The translations under genes were made by a program, and so were the position numbers. From contig CAZSIT010000041.1 in assembly GCA_964607165.1 (NCBI GenBank), positions 1 through 15,546 on the forward strand: DNA of 15,546 bases, in the 5' to 3' direction. This DNA is from DSPP01 sp964607165 (lineage in GTDB: Bacteria > Zixibacteria > MSB-5A5 > DSPP01). The notes beneath the pieces are model-generated. The model had not been told where the DNA came from. It saw only the letters and a program-made list of their open reading frames with translations, and ran no database searches. Positions 8,375-14,523 of this stretch are shown in pieces; position 1 is the stretch's first letter; each line of letters begins with the position of its first letter.

Positions 8375-9067
8375 ATGAAAAAATTAGTTGCAATCGCCGC
8401 CGGAATTTTGCTTCTGGCGGGAGTGGTGGCGGTCGCGCAAATGAGCGGCAAAGGTAAAGCTTCGGCCGGCAAACCGGGTTGGAGCTTCTCGGCCAAAATC
8501 ATCGAGGCCTGTTCCTGCCGGCTGATGTGCCCCTGCTATTTCAACGACACACCGGACAAGCACTTCTGCCAGTTCAACAATGCCCTTAACGTCCAATCTG
8601 GTCACTACGGGGATGTCAAATTGGCTGGCGTTAAATTTTGGGTCTCCGGCGATTTGAGCGACAATTTTGGCGACGGCACCGGGCTTTGGGCCGCTTTTAC
8701 CTTTGACCCGGCCACCACCCAGGAGCAGATCGACGCCATCACCAAAATCGTCCCCAACATTTACCCATTGAAATTCGACCAGGTCTTCGTTGACAAAAAG
8801 CCGATAAGCTGGGAGATCAAAGGGGATATGGCTACGGCCAAAATCGGCGACGGCACCGAGGGTATGGTGGAGCTGGCCGCCTGGAAAGACAAGAACACCG
8901 GCAAAACTTCCGTGATTCAGAACCTCACCTACTTCGGCGCCAAATCCAACAAAGGCTTCAACCTGTACAAATCCAAGCATCATTACAAAGGCAACGGCCA
9001 CGATTATGGCTTCGAGGACGCCAACGGCTTCGTAATCGAAATCGCCTCTTCCGGCGAGATTCAGTAA
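8375..9067 (+). CDS. Secreted DUF1326 domain protein
   Basis: 230 residues with a clear signal peptide (MKKLVAIAAGILLLAGVVAVAQ). The strongest ribosome binding site of the window, AAGGAGG at 8364-8370, sits four bases before the ATG. The mature part opens with WSFSAKIIEACSCRLMCPCYF: Cys46, Cys48, Cys52 and Cys54, with Cys65 a little further on, the signature of DUF1326. The biochemical role of the family is not established; the cysteine cluster suggests metal or thiol chemistry. His202, His203 and His209 near the C-terminus (SKHHYKGNGHDYGFE) could be extra ligands. A signal peptide on this family is worth noting because I associate DUF1326 mainly with cytoplasmic forms. The gene is monocistronic, with a promoter in the divergent spacer and a strong terminator 16 bases after the stop. 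Family call is firm; function unknown. Confidence 0.85.
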   Translation: MKKLVAIAAGILLLAGVVAVAQMSGKGKASAGKPGWSFSAKIIEACSCRLMCPCYFNDTPDKHFCQFNNALNVQSGHYGDVKLAGVKFWVSGDLSDNFGDGTGLWAAFTFDPATTQEQIDAITKIVPNIYPLKFDQVFVDKKPISWEIKGDMATAKIGDGTEGMVELAAWKDKNTGKTSVIQNLTYFGAKSNKGFNLYKSKHHYKGNGHDYGFEDANGFVIEIASSGEIQ

Positions 9068-9083
9068 ACACATTGGCTTTGAC

Positions 9084-9117
9084 AAAAAAACGGGACTGGA
9101 AACAGCCCCGTTTTTTT
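9084..9117 (+). terminator. Strong intrinsic terminator of the DUF1326 gene
   Basis: Seven As, CGGG, A, CTG, the tetraloop GAAA (GNRA type), CAG, C, CCCG and seven Ts form a long stem with one A/C mismatch followed by a U-tract. It begins 16 bases after the stop codon. The A-run before the stem makes it potentially bidirectional. Confidence 0.93.
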
Positions 9118-9135
9118 ATGCCTGATAAGGTGGCC

Positions 9136-9171
9136 CCGAATACCTGCCCGGCCAGGTGTTTTAGTATTCGG
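9136..9171. repeat. Nested inverted repeat (CCGAATAC / GTATTCGG)
   Basis: CCGAATAC (9136-9143) is matched by GTATTCGG (9164-9171). Inside, ACCTG (9142-9146) can pair with CAGGT (9153-9157) around CCCGGC. The two pairings compete for two bases. It follows the terminator and starts a run of small palindromes that extends to 9307. Confidence 0.6.
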
Positions 9172-9191
9172 CGCTGGCGCACATTATCCTC

Positions 9192-9217
9192 TTTAGGTAG
9201 CCGATTTAGGTAGCCGA
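9192..9217. repeat. Exact 13-base tandem duplication
   Basis: TTTAGGTAGCCGA occurs twice in direct tandem (9192-9204 and 9205-9217). The second copy leads directly into the composite hairpin that follows, so the duplication looks like a footprint of that element's insertion or slippage at its edge. Confidence 0.8.
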
Positions 9218-9262
9218 CACTTTAGTGTCGGGCAAATTCCCTCGACTGAAGTCGAGGCTACC
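9209..9262. repeat. Composite palindromic element with two hairpins inside outer inverted repeats
   Basis: The outer arms are GGTAGCC (9209-9215) and GGCTACC (9256-9262). Inside are hairpin 1, CCGACACT/TT/AGTGTCGG (9214-9231), and hairpin 2, CCTCGACT/GA/AGTCGAGG (9240-9257), so the element can fold as a three-way junction. It has no coding potential and resembles REP-type short palindromic elements of bacterial intergenic regions. No transposase is present in the window. Confidence 0.75.
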
Positions 9263-9285
9263 ATTATTGCGAGATTTTTTTATAG

Positions 9286-9307
9286 GGGGCACGGCACACC
9301 GTGCCCC
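9286..9307. repeat. REP-like hairpin GGGGCACGG / CCGTGCCCC
   Basis: 9-bp perfect arms (9286-9294 and 9299-9307) enclose CACA. It is followed by TAC, so that GCCCCTAC (9303-9310) is shared with the hairpin inside nrdJ (10501-10508). No T-tract follows on the minus strand, so it is a weak candidate for terminating the gene at 9339-10244. Confidence 0.75.
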
Positions 9308-9338
9308 TACGAAAAAAGGTCAACTACAGGAGCTTCCC

Positions 9339-10244
9339 CTACTTCAAAAACACCATCTTCTTACGCTCGACGAAATCGGCGGACTGCAGTTGGTAAAAGT
9401 AAATTCCGGAGGGAACCGCTACTCCTCTATCATCCCGCCCGTCCCAACTTACTATTTTTGTACCGGCACTCAAATACTCGTCAACCAGCGTGTTGACCTT
9501 TTGCCCCAAAATGTTAAACACATCCAGAGTCGTAGGGCCGGCTTTTGACAAAGAAAAGGTTATCTGCGTGTTGGCGTTGAACGGGTTGGGATAATTTTGG
9601 GAAAGGGCATAGCGGTTCGGAATAACACCCCGATTAATGTCGCGCACGCCCGAAGTCGCTATGGTGAAAACCGCGGGGACAAAATTTGTGCGGATTCGGT
9701 TTCCCGCCAAATCCCGGAACTCTATCCGGTCGGAAGGATTGTTTCTTACCGAATCAAACCCGGCTTGTCCCGAAGCGGGCGGAATGGAAACCTTTACGGT
9801 GTCAAATTTTATCTCCCAGAATAGCTTTCGGGTCAAATTTGGCGGTTCGGCCGTCGTCAAATCGCCGGAGTTGTAAGAGCCGATGAGCCTGAACCGGTCA
9901 GGAGAGATGCCGTCAAACTGGTTGCTGGTTATGCTGGTAGACGCTTGAAGAGTTGTGGTTTGCGGGTTTACCACGCCGCTGAAGGTGCGCGGGTAGGCGA
10001 GAGTCAGGTACGCTCCTCCCGAAAGGGAGGTTTCCTCCAAAGGGAGCTGGAATTCGGAAATGGTATCTTTATTGGTAATCCAGACCCGCATTAAGGCAGC
10101 CCCATCCGGCGGATTGGTGGAGGGAGCCACTGATTTAGATTCCAGTATAACCGAATCGCGCGGGTCAACCTGCGCCCGAACGACCGCAAACCGAAAAGTG
10201 AGCGCAAACAGCGTAAGGGAAGCAATTGTTAGATTTTTTCTCAT
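9339..10244 (-). CDS. Cohesin-like surface protein with type IX secretion sorting domain
   Basis: 301 residues. A signal peptide (about 1-24, ending VVRAQ) is followed by a beta-rich region of about 25-197: DSVILESKSVAP, MRVWITNKDTISEFQLPL, later FWEIKFDT and FVPAVFTI. This resembles the cohesin-like fold of secreted proteins in FCB candidate phyla. Residues 212-301 are a type A sorting/FlgD-like Ig domain: YALSQNYPNPFN, STRUCTURE-like TTLDVFNILGQKVNTLV, WDGRDDRGVAVPSGIYFYQL, and the basic end ERKKMVFLK. By family knowledge this tail directs export across the outer membrane by the type IX system. The ATG at 10244 has AGGAG eight bases upstream. It lies 78 bases downstream of nrdJ on the same strand and may have its own promoter. 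The sorting domain is certain; the cohesin-like assignment is my inference from strand pattern. Confidence 0.82.
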   Translation of the reverse strand: MRKNLTIASLTLFALTFRFAVVRAQVDPRDSVILESKSVAPSTNPPDGAALMRVWITNKDTISEFQLPLEETSLSGGAYLTLAYPRTFSGVVNPQTTTLQASTSITSNQFDGISPDRFRLIGSYNSGDLTTAEPPNLTRKLFWEIKFDTVKVSIPPASGQAGFDSVRNNPSDRIEFRDLAGNRIRTNFVPAVFTIATSGVRDINRGVIPNRYALSQNYPNPFNANTQITFSLSKAGPTTLDVFNILGQKVNTLVDEYLSAGTKIVSWDGRDDRGVAVPSGIYFYQLQSADFVERKKMVFLK

Positions 10245-10263
10245 TCAATCCTCTCCTTTTTCT

Positions 10264-10300
10264 GTGTTGGAAGCCGAGGGCTGCACCCGACTTCCAACAC
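10264..10300. repeat. 10-bp inverted repeat downstream of nrdJ
   Basis: GTGTTGGAAG (10264-10273) and CTTCCAACAC (10291-10300) are exact reverse complements, with a smaller GGG/CCC stem inside. The element sits in the 78-base spacer between nrdJ and the T9SS gene. On the minus strand it is followed by an A-rich stretch, not Ts, so it is not a standard terminator. It fits the other short palindromes of the window in style. Confidence 0.65.
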
Positions 10301-10322
10301 CGGCATCCCTTGCCTGATTAGC

Positions 10323-13091
10323 TTAGCTGCAACCCGAAGTCCCGCCGCAGTTCAGACATTTGTAGCAGGCGCCGTTGCGCACCATAATCATTCCGCAGTC
10401 GGAGCAAAGCGGCGCATCCATTTGATTCTGGAAGGCAGCCTGTTTTTCGCCGGCCCCGCCAGTCCCGGCAACCACCCCACCCTGGGCGGGTTGGGAACCC
10501 GCCCCTACAAGAGGCACGGCGGTTTTGGTTTCCCCGTTTTCCTCAGTGGTAACGGTCAGCCCCTCCGGCTGTTCTTCGGCCGGCAGGAATTTTTTCCCCA
10601 TCCAGCGGAAGATGTAGTCCATAATCGAGCGCGCCATCGGGATTTGCGGGTTGTTGGTGAAGCCGGCCGGCTCGAAACGCATATGCGTGAACTTGTCCAC
10701 CAGCGTTTTCAAAGGCACGCCGTACTGGAGCGAGAGCGAAATGGCGGTGGCAAAGGAGTCCATCAAACCGGAAACGGTCGAACCCTCCTTGGCCATCGTG
10801 ATGAAAATTTCGCCGGGGGTGTGATCGTCATACATCCCGACGGTGATGTATCCCTCGTGCCCGGCGACCGAAAACTTGTGGGTGTAGGCATCCCGCTCAT
10901 CCGGCAGCCGTTTGCGCCGCGGCCCCGGCTCGGCCTTCTTTTCGAGGCCGGTGACCAAGGGTTGCGTCCGCTTGGAGCCGTCGCGGTAAATCGCCAAAGC
11001 TTTCAGGCCGAGCTTGTCCCCTTGAATGAAGGCGTCCATGATATCTTCGACGGTCGCTTCGTTGGGCATATTCACCGTCTTGGAGATGGCGCCGGAGATA
11101 AAGGGCTGGGTCGCCCCCATCATTTTCAAATGCCCAATGTGGTGGATAAAGCGGGTGCCGGCCTGGGCCTTGAAGGCGCAGTCGAAAATCGCCAGATGCT
11201 CGTGCGCCAGATGCGGCGCGCCTTCGATGGTGCCGGTTTCTTCAATGAATTTGACGATATCTTCGGCCTGTTCCTTGGAGTAGCCGAGGTAAGTCAACGC
11301 TTCCGGCACGGTCTGGTTGACGATTTTCATCACCCCGCCGCCGACTAAGTTTTTGTATTTCACTAAAGCGATGTCCGGCTCGATGCCGGTGGTGTCGCAG
11401 TCCATCATAAAGGCGATGGTGCCGGTGGGTGCCAGAACCGAGGCCTGCGAGTTGCGGTAGCCCGCTTTCCTTCCCAACTCGTGTGCTTCCTTCCAGGCCC
11501 GCTCCGCCGCTTTGAAAAGTTGAGGCGAAACGAGTTTAGTATTGACGTTTTCCAGCGAAAGCTCGTGTTTGGCAATGACGTTTAACATCGCCTCTTTATT
11601 TTTTTCGTAACCGGCGAACGGTTCCATTTTTTCGGCGATTTGAGCCGACATCCGGTACGCCTCGCCGGTCATTAAAGCGGTGATGGCGGCGGCGGTGGCG
11701 CGCCCTTCGTCGGAGTCATACGGCAGGCCGCGGCTCATCAAATACGCGCCCAGATTGGCGTAGCCCAGCCCCAGTTCCCGGTAAGCCTTGGCGTTTTTGG
11801 TGATTTTTTCGATCGGGTAGCTGGAGTTATCAACAATTATATCCATCGCCAGAATGAAAACGTTCACCGCCCGGGCGAAGGAATCCGGGTCGAATTCGCC
11901 ATTCGGCGAACGGAACTTCATAATGTTCAAGCTGGCCAGATTGCAGGCGGAGTCATCTAAATGCATATACTCCGAGCAGGGGTTGGAGGCGTTGATGCGC
12001 CCGGAGGCGGGACAGGTGTGCCAGGAGTTGATGATGCTGTCGTACTGCATTCCGGGATCGCCGCACTGCCAGGCCGCTTGTGCCGCCTGGCGCAGAATTT
12101 CCCGCGCCGGGACGCTTTCCAGCACCTTGCCACTCATCACTTCCTTTAAATTCCAGACCGAGTCGGTTTCCACCGCTTTCATAAACTCGTCGGTGACGCG
12201 GATGGAGTTGTTGGCGTTTTGAAATTGGATCGATTTCCAGGCCTCACCGTTGATGGTCATATCGAAACCGGAGGCGCCCAGTGCCCACGCTTTCTTCTCC
12301 TCCACCGCCTTGCAGTTGACAAATTCCAGAACGTCCGGGTGGTCGACGTTTAGCACAACCATTTTGGCCGCGCGGCGGGTTTTGCCGCCCGATTTGATGG
12401 CCCCCGCGGTGGCGTCCGCCCCGCGCATAAAGGAGACCGGGCCGGAGGCGGTGCCGCCGCCTGCCAGGTGTTCCTTCGAGGAACGGATGGGGGACAAATT
12501 GACGCCGGAGCCGGAGCCCCCCTTGAAAATCATCCCTTCGGTTTTAATCCAGTCTTTTTTTTTTAGTGATACGGCGACCACCGAGAGGATGAAGCAGGCG
12601 GAGCACTGCGGCACCGGCTCGATGCCGACATTGAACCAGACCGGGCTGTTGAAGGCCCCTTTTTGGAAAAGCAAAAGATGGGTCAGCTCGTCGACAAAGA
12701 TTTCGGCATCGGCGGCTGTGGCGAAGTAACCGTCCTTGATGCCCCAGTCCCGGATGGTGTTGACGACCCGGGAAATTACCTGCTTTAAGCTGGTTTCGCG
12801 CTGCGGGGTGAGCAGTTTGCCGCGGAAATATTTGGAAACCACCACGTTGACTGCCAGCTGCGAGTAAAACGACGGAAACTCCACGTCGGTCTGTTCAAAG
12901 ACCATTTTCCCGTCCGCCCCGCGTATCGCCGCCGTCCGCTTTTCCCAGGTTACGGTGTCGTAGGGGTTTATCCCCTGGCCGGGCGAGCGGGTCTCGCCCC
13001 GCTCGGGCAGGCCCTCCTGGGTAAAGTAACGTTCCAGCCGCAATCCGCTTTGAACTTTTGTTGCCATTGCTTGTTCCCTTTCAGGACTCAT
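10323..13091 (-). CDS. nrdJ: Adenosylcobalamin-dependent (class II) ribonucleotide reductase NrdJ
   Basis: 922 residues in the cytoplasm; reduces ribonucleotides to deoxyribonucleotides using a B12-generated thiyl radical, so it works with or without oxygen. The N-terminal motif NPYDTVTWEKR is typical, and there is no ATP-cone. Cys163 and Cys166 lie in PQCSACF; the radical centre is NPCSE (Asn370, Cys372, Glu374); Cys383 is in DSACNLASLN; APTGTIA (554-560) is the phosphate loop. The end, CSDCG...CYKCLNCGG, is the Zn-ribbon/redox tail. ATG 13091 has GGAGG ten bases upstream; ATG 13067 (with AAAGGGA) is an alternative start. Oddities: two GC-rich palindromes are translated in frame (near residues 29-37 and 863-869), and residues 169-179 come from an adapter-like sequence (12555-12586) in place of the usual acidic stretch. 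Apart from that segment the gene is intact. Confidence 0.95.
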   Translation of the reverse strand: MSPEREQAMATKVQSGLRLERYFTQEGLPERGETRSPGQGINPYDTVTWEKRTAAIRGADGKMVFEQTDVEFPSFYSQLAVNVVVSKYFRGKLLTPQRETSLKQVISRVVNTIRDWGIKDGYFATAADAEIFVDELTHLLLFQKGAFNSPVWFNVGIEPVPQCSACFILSVVAVSLKKKDWIKTEGMIFKGGSGSGVNLSPIRSSKEHLAGGGTASGPVSFMRGADATAGAIKSGGKTRRAAKMVVLNVDHPDVLEFVNCKAVEEKKAWALGASGFDMTINGEAWKSIQFQNANNSIRVTDEFMKAVETDSVWNLKEVMSGKVLESVPAREILRQAAQAAWQCGDPGMQYDSIINSWHTCPASGRINASNPCSEYMHLDDSACNLASLNIMKFRSPNGEFDPDSFARAVNVFILAMDIIVDNSSYPIEKITKNAKAYRELGLGYANLGAYLMSRGLPYDSDEGRATAAAITALMTGEAYRMSAQIAEKMEPFAGYEKNKEAMLNVIAKHELSLENVNTKLVSPQLFKAAERAWKEAHELGRKAGYRNSQASVLAPTGTIAFMMDCDTTGIEPDIALVKYKNLVGGGVMKIVNQTVPEALTYLGYSKEQAEDIVKFIEETGTIEGAPHLAHEHLAIFDCAFKAQAGTRFIHHIGHLKMMGATQPFISGAISKTVNMPNEATVEDIMDAFIQGDKLGLKALAIYRDGSKRTQPLVTGLEKKAEPGPRRKRLPDERDAYTHKFSVAGHEGYITVGMYDDHTPGEIFITMAKEGSTVSGLMDSFATAISLSLQYGVPLKTLVDKFTHMRFEPAGFTNNPQIPMARSIMDYIFRWMGKKFLPAEEQPEGLTVTTEENGETKTAVPLVGAGSQPAQGGVVAGTGGAGEKQAAFQNQMDAPLCSDCGMIMVRNGACYKCLNCGGTSGCS
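10484..10504. repeat. Palindrome inside nrdJ, C-terminal linker
   Basis: GGGCGGGTT (10484-10492) and AACCCGCCC (10496-10504) are perfect arms around GGG. It is translated in frame within the linker VGAGSQPAQGG between the catalytic body and the Zn-ribbon tail of NrdJ. It shares the 8-mer GCCCCTAC at its right edge with the intergenic hairpin at 9286-9310, which supports a common mobile family. Confidence 0.75.
12555..12586 (+). other. Probable Illumina P5 flow-cell oligo (assembly artefact) within nrdJ
   Basis: Ten consecutive Ts (12555-12564) are followed by AG and then TGATACGGCGACCACCGAG plus A, ending at 12586. The grafted P5 flow-cell oligo is ten Ts, AA and the same continuation, so 31 of 32 bases agree. 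On the plus strand it translates as FFFSDTATTE, a peptide I recognise as a recurring artefact in metagenome-derived proteins. On the coding strand it gives SVVAVSLKKK where related NrdJ proteins have an acidic stretch after CFILSV. The reading frame and expected length seem to be kept. Residues 169-179 should be treated as unknown. Confidence 0.9.
12981..13005. repeat. Overlapping palindromes inside nrdJ, N-terminal region
   Basis: GGGCGAG (12981-12987) pairs with CTCGCCC (12993-12999), and alternatively CGAGCGGG (12984-12991) pairs with CCCGCTCG (12998-13005). The segment encodes roughly PERGETRSPG, between YFTQEG and INPYDTVTWEKR. Related NrdJ proteins usually run directly from that region into the PYD motif, so an extra ~13 residues (39 bases, in frame) appear to have been added by the palindrome. 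Confidence 0.7.
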
Positions 13092-13151
13092 TTACCTTTC
13101 CCCTCCGATGGTTTTTTCGAATACTTTGCTTTCGTTCTTTTCCATCACCAA

Positions 13152-14021
13152 TCACTTATCACTGCCCTTAACCGGCGCAGTGAGTTTGGTGATCCGTTTA
13201 TGCAGCCAGGTTGTGTCCGGGTGGTTCGGATGCTCTTTCAGCACCTGCCGGTAAAGAGAGAGGGCCGTCGCCGTGTCTCCCGCATGCTCGTGCATTAAGG
13301 GAATCTCCAGTACTGCGTCGTTATACTGTTCCGAAGTCGGATATTTCTCCACTATCGTTTGGTAGCGCTCCTTGGCTTCCATAAATTTCCCTTCACTATC
13401 CAGAGCGTCGCCGATGCCGCTCAAGGCCGTGGGGACTTTGCCGGTTTTGTTCTCCGGATCTTTAGCGATGACCTGCTCGTAAAGGGCGACGGCCTTTTCA
13501 AACCAGCTGCGGCTGGCGTACTTCTCCCCCACTTGCATCAAAAGCTCAATCTTTTCCGGCTCTTTGGCCAGCTGCTTTTCCAGAGCAGGCATTGTCCCCA
13601 CACCCGCCAGATAGTCGGTGACGTTTTTGTGGAAATCGTCCGGCGGAAAGTAGCCCCACAGCCGGTCAATCTCTTCTCCGGTAGAGGCCAGAAGAATGAT
13701 GGTGGGGTAGCCGGAAATCCCATACTGGCGCGCCAGCGCGGTATCGGCCCAGCCGTTCACTTTTGCAAAGACCAACTGGTCTTTTAGGCGGATGACTTTC
13801 GGAGCGACGTAGGTCGACTCCTCCATCCGCACACACCACTTTCACCCAGGCCGCCAGAAGTCAACCAAGACCGGCTTGTGCGTTTTTTTCGCCACTGCGG
13901 TGGCCTGGGTGTAATCCTGCCAGGTAATCCCTTTGGGCTTTTCACCGGCGCCTGCCCGGTCAGGGAAAGTTAGTGACGACCCATAGAGGACCACGGCGGC
14001 AAGCAGTAGGTTTCGCCGCAT
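13152..14021 (-). CDS. Secreted thioredoxin-like/TPR protein, putative selenoprotein (UGA at residue 60)
   Basis: Read through a single in-frame TGA (13842-13844), the frame gives 289 residues. The ATG at 14021 is chosen for its GGAGG site four bases upstream and its signal peptide (MRRNLLLAAVVLYGSSL). An in-frame ATG at 14069 with its own GGAGG is an alternative. A thioredoxin fold spans about 30-140: KPVLVDFW, then RPG-U60-K61-W62-C63, VRMEEST, and YGISGYPT with cis-Pro106. The TGA falls exactly at the N-terminal redox cysteine, giving UxxC. The C-terminal half (about 150-275) holds TPR-like helices (WFEKAVALYEQVIAKDP, FMEAKERYQTIVEKYP, ATALSLYRQVLKEHP). A likely role is thiol-disulfide exchange in the periplasm. 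Homology continues on both sides of the TGA and the frame does not change, which favours recoding over decay; a nonsense mutant is the alternative. The true stop is also a TGA. It lies 60 bases upstream of nrdJ. The gene call is firm; selenocysteine is inference. Confidence 0.75.
13788..13830 (-). promoter_or_regulatory. Candidate bacterial SECIS element
   Basis: Counting from the last base of the TGA on the minus strand, a lower stem GCGGATG/CATCCGC starts 12 bases downstream. An upper stem GGAG-(bulged T)-CGAC / GTCG-CTCC carries a four-base loop, CTAC, at +30 to +33. A bulged U a few pairs below the loop is also a feature of the E. coli fdhF SECIS. The apical loop lacks the G in its first two positions that bacterial SECIS consensus models ask for, and the hairpin is longer than in fdhF. 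The segment is coding, so part of the pairing could be chance. Confidence 0.45.
13842..13844 (-). other. In-frame TGA at the first redox-cysteine position (putative Sec codon)
   Basis: The codons around it read TTC TGG CGG CCT GGG TGA AAG TGG, then TGT (F-W-R-P-G-U-K-W-C). Family members of this thioredoxin type carry Cys at the TGA position. Elsewhere in the window TGA behaves as a stop (mfd, this gene's own end, the gene at 14938), so a genome-wide reassignment is not indicated. Confidence 0.6.
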
Positions 14022-14131
14022 CTTTCCTCCTTCTATTACTGTTGCGTATCTCCTCAACTCAGAAGCCATTATTCCCCTCCAATAACGTTATCGGTTTTTC
14101 CTACCATAAATTCTTCCTCTCTCTTTACTGA

Positions 14132-14488
14132 TTAATTTGTTGATTGTTGAAAACCTATCTTTCGCTCTGGTTCTTGATACCTCTCCTTGAATCCCAATTC
14201 GATGTAAATTAGAGCTTTCTCAAGTTTGCTCATAAATAAAGTTCTTTCTACCTGCCGCTCCGTCATATATCCGACCTCCCCCGTCAGAGAATCTTTCCAA
14301 GAAATTCTTGGAGCCACAGCAATCGAGGGTATCTCAAATTTTTCAATATCAATTCCTGCTCCCTTGAGGTCTTGTAGAATCTTATGGTATTCAGCGACAT
14401 ATGTCTCGGCAATATAAAAGTCTTTTGGATCCAAACTCTTTTTAAGCCCCAAAAGCCCTGCATATACCGTCCTCACTAATTCATTCAT
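14132..14488 (-). CDS. Hypothetical protein, 118 residues
   Basis: I do not recognise the family with confidence. The protein is soluble with no signal peptide or membrane segment, and is mixed helix by eye. It starts MNELVRTVYAGLLGLKKSL and contains AETYVAEYHKILQDLKGAG, then FEIPSIAVAPRISW, a TGEVGY turn and a C-terminal ERTLFMSKLEKALIYIEL helix. The spacing of conserved-looking Tyr-His, Pro-Arg and Glu-Arg residues suggests a real folded protein. The upstream site is weak (GAGAG about 9 bases before the ATG). It ends 110 bases before the thioredoxin-like gene on the same strand. That spacer contains a small ATAACGTTAT palindrome (14082-14091) and purine-rich ribosome binding sites, but no obvious promoter. 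Codon use appears more AT-rich than that of nrdJ or mfd, which may mean acquisition. Confidence 0.7.
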   Translation of the reverse strand: MNELVRTVYAGLLGLKKSLDPKDFYIAETYVAEYHKILQDLKGAGIDIEKFEIPSIAVAPRISWKDSLTGEVGYMTERQVERTLFMSKLEKALIYIELGFKERYQEPERKIGFQQSTN

Positions 14489-14523
14489 GTTTCAAATCTC
14501 TCTTTTCTTCACGATTTATTTTA

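Noticed and set aside
8384..9085. 233-codon open frame on the minus strand across the DUF1326 gene
   Set aside because: It is antisense to a gene with a signal peptide, strong ribosome binding site, family motif and terminator; its translation has no recognisable domain.
10264..10300. Intrinsic terminator of nrdJ
   Set aside because: The stem is good, but on the transcribed strand it is followed by A-rich sequence rather than a U-tract.
10422..11348. 308-codon open frame on the plus strand inside nrdJ
   Set aside because: It is a high-GC shadow of a clearly conserved enzyme; no signal, motif or ribosome binding site supports it.
12250..12729. Plus-strand open frame containing FFFSDTATTE
   Set aside because: Antisense to nrdJ; the striking peptide is the adapter artefact, not a gene.
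13842..13844. Genome-wide reassignment of TGA as a sense codon
   Set aside because: mfd, the thioredoxin-like gene and two of the small genes end in TGA at the expected length, and no other recognisable gene has an internal TGA.
13092..14021. Thioredoxin-like protein as the dedicated reductant of the adjacent NrdJ
   Set aside because: It carries a signal peptide and should act outside the cytoplasm, whereas NrdJ is cytoplasmic; adjacency alone is not enough.
13842..14069. Two separate genes (75 and 226 codons) in place of the thioredoxin-like gene
   Set aside because: Both parts are in the same frame, join at the CxxC motif and together make one complete thioredoxin fold; the 3' part would start inside the fold from a GTG with no ribosome binding site.
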